From: Pseudonocardia acidicola
Lineage (GTDB): Bacteria > Actinomycetota > Actinomycetes > Mycobacteriales > Pseudonocardiaceae
Direction of reading: 5' to 3'
Assembly (NCBI RefSeq): GCF_012911935.1
Contig: NZ_JAAXLA010000051.1
Coordinates: 1-48,952, forward strand
Length of the DNA stretch: 48,952 nt
The notes beneath the pieces were generated by a model. That model saw only the letters and a list, made by a program, of their open reading frames with translations, ran no database searches and was not told the DNA's origin. The position numbers were made by a program, and so were the translations under genes. Shown in pieces: positions 16,820-23,373 of this stretch. Every line of letters starts with the position of its first letter. Within the stretch, counting starts at the first letter, position 1.

Positions 16820-17393
16820 CGCCGCCGGCCTCCTGTGTGTCGTCCTTCTTGCCCGGCGCGCGGGTGCCGTCGAGCTCGCGGCCGAGCAACGCGAGCAGCA
16901 CCAGCAGCACGCCGCCGCTGACGATCGCGGAGTCGGCCAGGTTGAACACCGGCCACACGCTGCCGTCCGGCGCGAACAGGGACACGGTGTCGACGACGTG
17001 GCCGCGCAGCGGCCCCGGTGAGCGGAAGATCCGGTCGGTCAGGTTGCCCAGCGCACCGCCGAGGACGAGGCCGAGGGCCACCGCCCAGCCGACCGAGCGC
17101 AGCCGGCGGGAGATCCGGATGATCACGACGACGACCGCGATGGCCACCAGCGTGAGGACCCAGGTGTAACCGGTGGCCAGCGAGAACGCCGCGCCGGGGT
17201 TGCGCACCAGGACGAGGTACACCGCGCCGCCGAGCAGCTCGAGCGGCGGGCGGCCCTCCAGCAGTGCGACGCCGATGACTTTGGTGATGATGTCCGCGGC
17301 GAGCACGCAGGCCGCGATGAGGCCGAGCAACCGGACCCGACGGGGAGCGGCGACGACCGAGACGTCACGGGATGGTCGGGTCACGCTGCACAT
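16797..17393 (-). CDS. lspA: Lipoprotein signal peptidase LspA
   Basis: Membrane aspartic protease that cleaves prolipoprotein signal peptides before the lipidated cysteine. The 198-residue protein has four hydrophobic helices. The family motifs are present: VRNPGAAFSLA near residue 63, GNLTDRIF with the first catalytic Asp near 120, and VFNLADSAI with the second near 154. The C-terminal tail is charged (GKKDDTQE). It overlaps the downstream pseudouridine synthase gene, so the two are probably co-translated. The lipoprotein encoded at 22161-23204 is a possible substrate. Confidence 0.95.
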   Translation of the reverse strand: MCSVTRPSRDVSVVAAPRRVRLLGLIAACVLAADIITKVIGVALLEGRPPLELLGGAVYLVLVRNPGAAFSLATGYTWVLTLVAIAVVVVIIRISRRLRSVGWAVALGLVLGGALGNLTDRIFRSPGPLRGHVVDTVSLFAPDGSVWPVFNLADSAIVSGGVLLVLLALLGRELDGTRAPGKKDDTQEAGGDGGAVHE

Positions 17394-17444
17394 TCTTCCT
17401 CACCGGGCGGTGTGCCGGAGTCGCGCCACCGCACAGGGGGTGGA

Positions 17445-18923
17445 TCAGCGGCCGGACTGGCCGTACCAGCGGGCCAGCCGGCCACGCCGGTCGACGGCGC
17501 GGATCCGTTCCTCGGCCGGTCCGCGCGCCTCGGCCGTGGTGACCACCAGCAGCTGGTCGCGCTCGCGGAGCCGGGTGTCGCCGTCGGGGGTGAACGCGGC
17601 GGCGTCGCGCACCACGAGGCTCACCGTGGCGCCGGCGGGCAGCCGCAGCTCGCGCAGGTACACCCCGCGCAACCGGGACCCGACCGGCACCCGGACCGTC
17701 AGCAGGTCCGCGCCCAGTTCGTCCAGCGGCGCGGCGTCCACCTCGATCTCCATCGGCTCGGCCGGCGTCGCCACCCGGAGCCTGCGGGCCACCCAGGGCA
17801 GCGTGCTGCCCTGCAGCAGGGTCAGCACCACGACCAGCACGAACACGACGTCGACCAGCCGGTTCCCGTTGGGTGCGCCCTCGGTCAGCGCGATCAGCGC
17901 GAGCACGATCGGCACCGCGCCGCGCAGCCCGGACCAGGACAGGAACGCCTGCTCGCGCCACGGCACCCGGAACGGGGTGGCCGCGGCGATCACCGACAGC
18001 GGCCGCGCGGCCAGCAGCAGCACCGCGCCGGCGATCAGTGCCGGGATCACCGCGTCCAGCAGCCGTGCCGGCGACACGTACAGCCCGAGCAGCACGAACA
18101 GCCCGATCTGGGCCAGCCAGCCCATGCCTTCGGCGAAGGACAGCACGCCGGCGCGGTGCGGCAGCTTCGCGTTGCCCAGGACCAGCGCCGCGACGTAGGT
18201 GGCCAGCAGACCGGATGCGTGCGCGAGCTGCCCGGCCGTGTAGGCGAGCACACAGGCCGCCATGGCGGCCAGCGGGTACAGGCCCGTCGCCGGCAGCGCG
18301 GCCCGGCGCAGCGCCCACCCGCCGGCGAACCCGAGCAGCGCCCCGACGACCGCGCCCGTGGCCAGCTCGTAGACGACCAGCAGCGGGGTCGTCCACGTGA
18401 TCGGGTCGGTGGAGGCGAGCAGGATGACGGCGAGGACGACCGGCGCGTCGTTCATGCCCGACTCGAGCTCCAGCGCGCCGGCCAGCCGCGGGGACACCCC
18501 GACCCCGCGCAACACGCTGAACACCGCGGCGGCGTCGGTCGAGGACAGCACGGCGCCCCACAGGAACGCCTGCCGCCAGTCCAGCCCGAGCAGGTAGTGC
18601 AAGCCGGTCCCGGCCACCGCGATGCTCACCGCGACCGCGACGGTGGACAGCGCGACGCCCACCCCGAGCGACGGGCGCACCGCGTCCCAGCGGGTGGTGA
18701 GCCCACCTTCGATGAGGATGAACACCAGCGCGGCGATGCCGAGGTTCTCGGTGAGCCGAGCGTTGTCGAACTGCACCCCGAGCACGGATTCGCCGAGCAG
18801 GATGCCGATGCCCAGATACAGCAGCAGCGAAGGCAGCCCGAGGCGGACCGAGACCCGCACGGCGAGCACGCCGAGCAGCACCACAGCGGCAACGACGCCG
18901 AGAAGGACCTCCAGGCTCGCCAT
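17445..18923 (-). CDS. CPA1-type potassium/sodium-proton antiporter with TrkA-C domain
   Basis: A 492-residue membrane protein. Twelve or so helices cover residues 1-385, with LGIAALVFILIEGGLTTRW near residue 65, LSSTDAAAVFSVLRG near 135 and the ion-site region LELESGMNDAPVVLAVILL near 160. The C-terminal 100 residues form a soluble RCK-C/TrkA-C-like domain (LLTVRVPVGSRLRGVYLREL), as in NhaP2/CvrA-type K+/H+ antiporters. ATG 18923 is preferred over the upstream GTG because GGAGG sits 5 bases before it. It likely serves pH or potassium homeostasis. Confidence 0.88.
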   Translation of the reverse strand: MASLEVLLGVVAAVVLLGVLAVRVSVRLGLPSLLLYLGIGILLGESVLGVQFDNARLTENLGIAALVFILIEGGLTTRWDAVRPSLGVGVALSTVAVAVSIAVAGTGLHYLLGLDWRQAFLWGAVLSSTDAAAVFSVLRGVGVSPRLAGALELESGMNDAPVVLAVILLASTDPITWTTPLLVVYELATGAVVGALLGFAGGWALRRAALPATGLYPLAAMAACVLAYTAGQLAHASGLLATYVAALVLGNAKLPHRAGVLSFAEGMGWLAQIGLFVLLGLYVSPARLLDAVIPALIAGAVLLLAARPLSVIAAATPFRVPWREQAFLSWSGLRGAVPIVLALIALTEGAPNGNRLVDVVFVLVVVLTLLQGSTLPWVARRLRVATPAEPMEIEVDAAPLDELGADLLTVRVPVGSRLRGVYLRELRLPAGATVSLVVRDAAAFTPDGDTRLRERDQLLVVTTAEARGPAEERIRAVDRRGRLARWYGQSGR

Positions 18924-18931
18924 GCCCACCT

Positions 18932-18968
18932 CCGCCGCGGATCACCTTATCGGCGCAGGTCGCGGCGG
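18932..18968 (-). promoter_or_regulatory. Hairpin and -10 element before the antiporter gene
   Basis: CCGCCGCG (18932-18939) and CGCGGCGG (18961-18968) form a perfect 8-bp inverted repeat with a 21-base loop, just downstream of the acyltransferase stop. The loop contains, on the minus strand, TAAGGT (18944-18949), a good TANNNT -10 for the antiporter gene. The element may end the upstream transcript and also regulate the antiporter. Confidence 0.4.
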
Positions 18969-18979
18969 CCGTTCGTGGG

Positions 18980-20173
18980 TCAGGCGGCGGCGATGCGCGG
19001 CGCCGCGGGGGTCGGCCTGCGATGCCCGAACCGGCCGAAGAACCAGATCACCGGCAGCGTGCACGCCAGCGACACGGCGATGTAGAGCGGGCGTTCCAGC
19101 CACCACACGAGGTCCGGCGCGGTCTTCTCGGCGAGCTCACCGTTCCAGGCGTAGATCAGCCCCCGGCCGATGGCCATCCCGGTGGTGTGGAACAGGAACA
19201 CCGGCATGGCGAACCGGTTGATCACCTCGACGGCGCGCCGCGGCCCGGGCCGGTCGAGCCAGCGTCGCATCCCGGGCCGGGCCATCTCGGCCACCCCGAC
19301 CTGGAACGCGAGCAGCGCGACGATGCACAGCGTCGGCGGCGCCATGTTCGAGGTCTCCCCCGGCACGCCGACCATCGAGCCGGGGTACAGCCCGGAGAAC
19401 ACGAACCCGACCAGCCCGAACAGCCCGGCCCACATCAGCGCGGCGTCGAGCTGGCGCGACGCCCTGACCAGCGCCTCGTAGTAGAACCCGGCCTGGAAGG
19501 CGAGCCCCCAGACCAGCACCATGTTCGCGTAGGCCAGCCCTTCGTAGCCGGCCCGGAAGCGCAGGATGTCGACCACCACGACGAGCCCGGCCATCCACAC
19601 GAACGCGACCACACCGAACCGGCGCTGCAGCGCGAACCACACCGGGATGAGCGCGATCAACACCAGGTAGACGCCGATGAACCACAGCGGGCTGATCACC
19701 AGCAGCACCGCCCGGCCGACCCACTCCAGGTTGAACGCGGCGCCCAGGCCGAGTCCGAGGCCGATCCACACCGTGGCCAGCACCAGCGCGGGCAGCGACA
19801 GCTTCCTGATGTTGCGCCACACGAAGTGGCCGAGGTGCTCGCCGCGCGCCCGGGCCCGCTGCCAGGCCCGCAGGTGCACGTAGCCGCCCACGTAGAAGAA
19901 CAGCGGCAGCACCTGGAACAGCCAGGTCAGCACCCACAGCCCGGAGGTGAAGCCGAGCGGGCTGGTCGCGGTGGGCCCGGTCGGGCCCCAGATCAGGATG
20001 GTGAACGCCCAGTGCCAGACCACCACGACGAGGATCGAGAACGCGCGCAGGAAGTCGACGTAGCGGTCGCGTTCCAGCGGCGGGGAGCCCGGCGCCGAGG
20101 CGCGTTGGGGCAGCGGGGCCGGCATTCCGGATGATCCGGGCACCTCTTCGGCCGGCGTGTCCAGTTGGTTCAC
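18980..20173 (-). CDS. Acyltransferase 3 (OafA-like) membrane protein
   Basis: A 397-residue multi-helix protein. It opens with DRYVDFLRAFSILVVVVWHW near residue 40, the acyltransferase-3 signature in which the histidine is needed for acyl transfer, followed by about ten membrane helices. PLFFYVGGYVHLRAWQRAR near 100 matches the second conserved block. Family members O-acetylate or O-acylate cell-surface sugars or lipids; the target here is unknown. Two starts are possible, GTG at 20173 and ATG at 20125; neither has a strong ribosome-binding site. The frame stays open to 20413 but that part overlaps the divergent gene. Divergent from the CPBP gene. Confidence 0.85.
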   Translation of the reverse strand: MNQLDTPAEEVPGSSGMPAPLPQRASAPGSPPLERDRYVDFLRAFSILVVVVWHWAFTILIWGPTGPTATSPLGFTSGLWVLTWLFQVLPLFFYVGGYVHLRAWQRARARGEHLGHFVWRNIRKLSLPALVLATVWIGLGLGLGAAFNLEWVGRAVLLVISPLWFIGVYLVLIALIPVWFALQRRFGVVAFVWMAGLVVVVDILRFRAGYEGLAYANMVLVWGLAFQAGFYYEALVRASRQLDAALMWAGLFGLVGFVFSGLYPGSMVGVPGETSNMAPPTLCIVALLAFQVGVAEMARPGMRRWLDRPGPRRAVEVINRFAMPVFLFHTTGMAIGRGLIYAWNGELAEKTAPDLVWWLERPLYIAVSLACTLPVIWFFGRFGHRRPTPAAPRIAAA

Positions 20174-20261
20174 GTCAGCAGCCCGCCGCGCTCGGCGCAC
20201 GGTCGCCGGGACGCAGTGTCCGGTTCTTCGCTCGCATCCTCGCTCAGCCCGCCCCCTCTTG

Positions 20262-20287
20262 CTGCGCGACCCGGTCAGGTCGCGCAG
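20262..20287 (+). promoter_or_regulatory. 10-bp inverted repeat over the CPBP ribosome-binding region
   Basis: CTGCGCGACC (20262-20271) and GGTCGCGCAG (20278-20287) are perfect reverse complements around a 6-base loop. The right arm ends at the AGGA Shine-Dalgarno, 10 bases before the ATG at 20298. In RNA this hairpin could hide the ribosome-binding site; as DNA it could be an operator. Confidence 0.45.
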
Positions 20288-20297
20288 GATGGTCGGC

Positions 20298-21029
20298 ATG
20301 ACGACCCTGGAGGCCGGCCCGGGGCTCCCGGTCCGCGCCGGACGCACGGTCCGACGCCGGCTGGGGTTGTTCTCGGCGATCACGATCATGGCAGCGTCGA
20401 ACGTCGTCAGCAACCGGGTATGGCCCGAGGCCTACATCCCGTGGAACCTCGCGGTGGCGGCGATTCTGCTGGTCCTGGCCCGGCGCTGCGGGGTGACCTG
20501 GGGCGACCTCGGCCTGGGCAGCGCCCGGCTGCGCCGCGCCCTGCTCCACGGCGGTCTCGCCGCCGCGGCGGTCGGGCTGATCTACCTGGTGGCGGTGACG
20601 CTGCCGGCCACCCGCCCGGCGTTCCTGGACGCCCGGGCCGCGGGACCGCTGAGCAGCGTCCTGTTCGCCGCACTGGTCCGGATCCCGCTGGGCACGGTCG
20701 TGCTGGAGGAGACGGCGTTCCGCGGCGTGCTGCCGGCGCTGGTCGGTGGCGGCTGGTGGCGTGGCACGCTGGTGTCCTCGGCGCTGTTCGGGCTCTGGCA
20801 CGTGCTGCCGTCGATGGGGATGAGCAGCGCGAACGCCGCCGTCGGCGAGTACGTCGGCGGCTGGGGCACGGTCGCGCAGGTCGCGCTCGCGGTGCTGGGC
20901 ACGTTCGCAGCCGGCGTCCTGCTGTGCGCCTGGCGCCGCTGGGGCGGGCACCTGGTCACGCCGATGCTCGCGCACCTGGCGACCAACTCCCTCGGCGTGC
21001 TCGTCGCCTGGTGGATGATCACCCCCTGA
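20298..21029 (+). CDS. CPBP-family (CAAX protease-like) intramembrane protein
   Basis: A 243-residue membrane protein with about seven helices. It carries the CPBP motifs: VVLEETAFRGVLPALVGG near residue 135 (EExxxR), FGLWHVLPSMG near 173 (F-x-x-x-H) and LAHLATNSLGVL near 228 (HxxxN). Bacterial members are putative intramembrane glutamic proteases linked to bacteriocin immunity or membrane protein turnover; the role here is unknown. ATG 20298 is chosen; ATG 20289 would add three residues. The 22-bp repeat array follows its stop. Confidence 0.88.
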   Translation: MTTLEAGPGLPVRAGRTVRRRLGLFSAITIMAASNVVSNRVWPEAYIPWNLAVAAILLVLARRCGVTWGDLGLGSARLRRALLHGGLAAAAVGLIYLVAVTLPATRPAFLDARAAGPLSSVLFAALVRIPLGTVVLEETAFRGVLPALVGGGWWRGTLVSSALFGLWHVLPSMGMSSANAAVGEYVGGWGTVAQVALAVLGTFAAGVLLCAWRRWGGHLVTPMLAHLATNSLGVLVAWWMITP

Positions 21030-21033
21030 CCCC

Positions 21034-21145
21034 GCGAGTCGCCGCTTTTCGTCGCGCGAGTCGCCCTGTTTCGTCGCGCGAGTCGGCAGTTCTGGGCGCG
21101 CGAGTCGACCTGTTCCGTGCGCGCGTCCTGTTCCGTGCGCGCGTC
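21034..21145 (+). repeat. 22-bp repeat array A (core GCGAGTCG)
   Basis: Four GCGAGTCG cores start at 21034, 21056, 21078 and 21100, exactly 22 bp apart. The longer unit is CGCGCGAGTCG followed by 11 bases of the type NCCTGTTTCGT. Two degenerate GCGCGCGTC copies follow at 21119 and 21137. The array fills the gap between the convergent CPBP and methyltransferase genes. The same unit in opposite orientation occurs at 23292-23365. Confidence 0.85.
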
Positions 21146-21149
21146 GCGG

Positions 21150-21914
21150 TCAGGCCGTGCGCCAGGTCAGCGTCGCCGCCAGCCGGGGCCGCGGCGGGAG
21201 CTCGTCCATCGCGGCCGCGACCTCGACGACCCGGTCCGCCGGCAGACACAGCCTGCGGGTCACCCAGGCCGGGTGCTGGCGCGGCGGGTTCACCCGCTCC
21301 CAACCCGTCACGGTGGGCGTCACCCCCAACTCGGCGAGTACCGCGACCGCGTCGTCCGTGGTGGCCGGCGGCGGGCGGTGCAGGTTGTGGAAGCGGACCC
21401 ACAGCGGGTCGAGCCAGGCCATCGGGTGCTGGGCCAACATCTCGATCACCACCCCGCGCCGGGCCGCCGCGGACAGCGCGGTCAGGAACGGCTCCAGCTC
21501 GACCACGTTGTGCAGCACGTGGTGGCACACCACGACATCGGCGGTGCCCGCCGCCGCCGCCGCATCCGGCCACTCGCCCAGCACCGTGTCGTACGGGACG
21601 CCACGGGCCGTCGCACCCACCGCGAACGCGTCGAGCATGTCCTGCGCGCGATCCAAGCCGATCAGGTGGGCGGCCCGCCCGACCAGGGCCAGCGACGCCA
21701 CCCCACCGCCGCAGCCGACGTCGAGCACGGTGCCGCCGCCCGGGCCGAGCAGGTCCAGCGCCGCTCGCCGGGACGGGGTGTCGACCGGCTCCTCGGGCGC
21801 CGCGAAGTCCTTCGGGTCGTGCGTCCAGGGGCTGGCCTCGGCCCGCGCGAGGATCTCCGGGGGCACCCCCCGGCCTGACTGCAACTCCCGCCACCGATCT
21901 GCCGCCGCGCCCAT
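21150..21914 (-). CDS. Class I SAM-dependent methyltransferase
   Basis: A 254-residue soluble protein with a Rossmann-type SAM site: motif I TVLDVGCGGGVASLAL near residue 64, acidic residue in LIGLDRAQDMLDAF near 85, and DVVVCHHVLHNVVELEPFL near 127 as motif IV/post region. The C-terminal part (WERVNPPRQHPAWVTRRLC) is unfamiliar. Substrate unknown; it could be a small molecule or lipid. The ATG at 21914 follows an in-frame GTG at 21917. It ends 4 bases from repeat array A. Confidence 0.85.
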   Translation of the reverse strand: MGAAADRWRELQSGRGVPPEILARAEASPWTHDPKDFAAPEEPVDTPSRRAALDLLGPGGGTVLDVGCGGGVASLALVGRAAHLIGLDRAQDMLDAFAVGATARGVPYDTVLGEWPDAAAAAGTADVVVCHHVLHNVVELEPFLTALSAAARRGVVIEMLAQHPMAWLDPLWVRFHNLHRPPPATTDDAVAVLAELGVTPTVTGWERVNPPRQHPAWVTRRLCLPADRVVEVAAAMDELPPRPRLAATLTWRTA

Positions 21915-22007
21915 CACCCGCCCAGCCTAGATCGGCCCGGCCGCCTCCCGATCATCCAGGCCGACGACGACCTGCGGCAAGTAACGCAGGAACGGGCCCC
22001 ACGAGTG

Positions 22008-22148
22008 GTTCATAGCAAGTTCATAGCGATTGCCGGCCCACGAGCATCGAGAATCGGAAAAGACACCGGGGGAACCCGTCTCCACTCTGCCACGATGAGC
22101 GCGCCAGTGGACCGAGGGGTGCGTCATTCGATTTCTTGCCGCGGCAAG
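22008..22148 (+). promoter_or_regulatory. Direct repeat and palindrome upstream of the beta-helix lipoprotein
   Basis: GTTCATAGC occurs twice (22008-22016 and 22019-22027), 11 bp apart, about one helical turn. CTTGCCGCGGCAAG (22135-22148) is a perfect 14-bp palindrome that abuts the G-rich ribosome-binding site of the gene at 22161. CCTGCG and CGCAGG (21971-21990) form a further inverted repeat. The stretch is visibly less GC-rich than its surroundings. The repeats are seen directly; control of the lipoprotein is inferred. Confidence 0.45.
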
Positions 22149-22160
22149 GGGGGTAAGCCG

Positions 22161-23204
22161 ATGCCGGGTGTATCGAGAGCCTCATCGGAGCACCGCGACG
22201 GATCCGGGTACCGGTGGCGGCGTCTGACCGTCGGATCCGTTTTCGCGGCCGTGGCCCTGATCGCCGCGGGCTGCAGCACGACGTCGACCGGTCAGAATCC
22301 ACCACCGACCGTCGCCGGCCCGGGACCGGCGCCGCAGACCGGCGCTCCGTCCACCGGCGGGGGGCTCGCCGGGATGGGCCGACCGGCGCCGCAGACCAAC
22401 TGCACGGCGCGGGCCACCGACGCGGCGTCGCTGGAAGAGGCCCTGGCGGGCGCCGCTCCGGGCAGCCTGATCTGCGTCACCGGTGACATGGGCGCGACCC
22501 GGTTGGAGATCAGGAACTCCGGGACCCCGCAGGCCCCGATTCACATCCTCGGTGACGGCAGGACCACCGTCCACGGCATCACCGTCACCGCGAACGATGT
22601 GATCGTCGAGGGGGTCAACGCGGTGAACGCCGACGCACCCGGCATCTCGCTCACCGGAAACGACATCACTGTGATCAACGACAGTTCGATAAGCCCGCGG
22701 GGCGGCGACGGCGACGCACTGCGCTTCTGGGGTAACAACATCAAGATTCTGCACAACACGATGCGCGACACCCGGAACCTCAACGGGGCGCATGCCGACT
22801 GCATGCAGACTTTCGCCACCGATTCCGAACACGTCGCCAGTCAGCACGTTCTCATCGACAACAACAGATGCGAGCAGATCGACAACACGTGTCTCATCGT
22901 CGAGGGCCCGAACAGCAGCGCGGGAGACGGCAGCGGCGTCGGTGAGACCTCGGACATCACCTTCAGCAACAACTATTGCGACGCCCACGCCTCCGAGGCC
23001 GTGTTCATGGACGACGTGCAGAACGTGACGCTGACGGGCAACGACATCGTGGGCCGGCAGAGCCACGCGTTCGCCTTCCAGAACCAGGTCGTCAACGCCC
23101 ACGTCGGCAACAACACGATCGGCCCCGACATCCGGTACGAGGTCGGGATCGACGACTCGTCCATGCAGGGCTACCAGGGCCCGCCTCCGGGCGGGGCCCC
23201 GTAG
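22161..23204 (+). CDS. Lipoprotein with right-handed parallel beta-helix
   Basis: A 347-residue exported lipoprotein. A charged N-terminus precedes a hydrophobic segment and the lipobox FAAVALIAAGC (lipidated Cys near residue 43), then a Pro/Gly linker. Residues about 85-335 show repeating Asn-rich short strands: NDVIVEGVNAVNADAPGISL, NDITVINDSSIS, NNIKILHNTMRD, HVLIDNNRCEQIDNTCLIVE, TLTGNDIVG. This is typical of pectate lyase-like beta-helix proteins. HADCMQTF may be part of an active groove. It may bind or cleave a polysaccharide. ATG 22161 follows a GGGGGG site. Codon use is more A/T-tolerant than in neighbours, hinting at transfer. A strong hairpin follows. Confidence 0.82.
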   Translation: MPGVSRASSEHRDGSGYRWRRLTVGSVFAAVALIAAGCSTTSTGQNPPPTVAGPGPAPQTGAPSTGGGLAGMGRPAPQTNCTARATDAASLEEALAGAAPGSLICVTGDMGATRLEIRNSGTPQAPIHILGDGRTTVHGITVTANDVIVEGVNAVNADAPGISLTGNDITVINDSSISPRGGDGDALRFWGNNIKILHNTMRDTRNLNGAHADCMQTFATDSEHVASQHVLIDNNRCEQIDNTCLIVEGPNSSAGDGSGVGETSDITFSNNYCDAHASEAVFMDDVQNVTLTGNDIVGRQSHAFAFQNQVVNAHVGNNTIGPDIRYEVGIDDSSMQGYQGPPPGGAP

Positions 23205-23218
23205 CAGCCGCAGCAACG

Positions 23219-23255
23219 CCGGGCGGGCCGTCCTTGGTCGGAGCGGCCCGCCCGG
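23219..23255 (+). terminator. 12-bp stem hairpin after the lipoprotein gene
   Basis: CCGGGCGGGCCG (23219-23230) and CGGCCCGCCCGG (23244-23255) are perfect reverse complements with a 13-base loop, 14 bases after the stop codon. No long U-tract follows. A strong GC terminator hairpin by structure. Confidence 0.7.
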
Positions 23256-23291
23256 GCGGTGCGCCTTGTCGCGACGACCGCGGAGAACCCG

Positions 23292-23365
23292 TGACTCGCG
23301 CGCCCAGATCCGCCGACTCGCGCGCCCGAAAGTGCCGACTCGCGCGCCGGAAACGGGCGACTCGC
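23292..23365 (-). repeat. 22-bp repeat array B (core GCGAGTCG on minus strand)
   Basis: CGACTCGC cores (the first reads TGACTCGC) start at 23292, 23314, 23336 and 23358, exactly 22 bp apart, each followed on the plus strand by GCGCC-type bases. Read on the minus strand this is the same CGCGCGAGTCG-plus-11 unit as in array A. It lies between the convergent lipoprotein and ileS genes, ending 8 bases before the ileS stop. Confidence 0.85.
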
Positions 23366-23373
23366 GGGAGGGG

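Noticed and set aside
18980..20413. Acyltransferase read from the most upstream start at 20413
   Set aside because: It would overlap the 5' end of the divergent CPBP gene, and the added residues have no family content.
21034..21145. Could the 22-bp arrays be CRISPR?
   Set aside because: The whole period is 22 bp, leaving no room for a repeat plus a unique spacer of usual length, and no cas genes are nearby.
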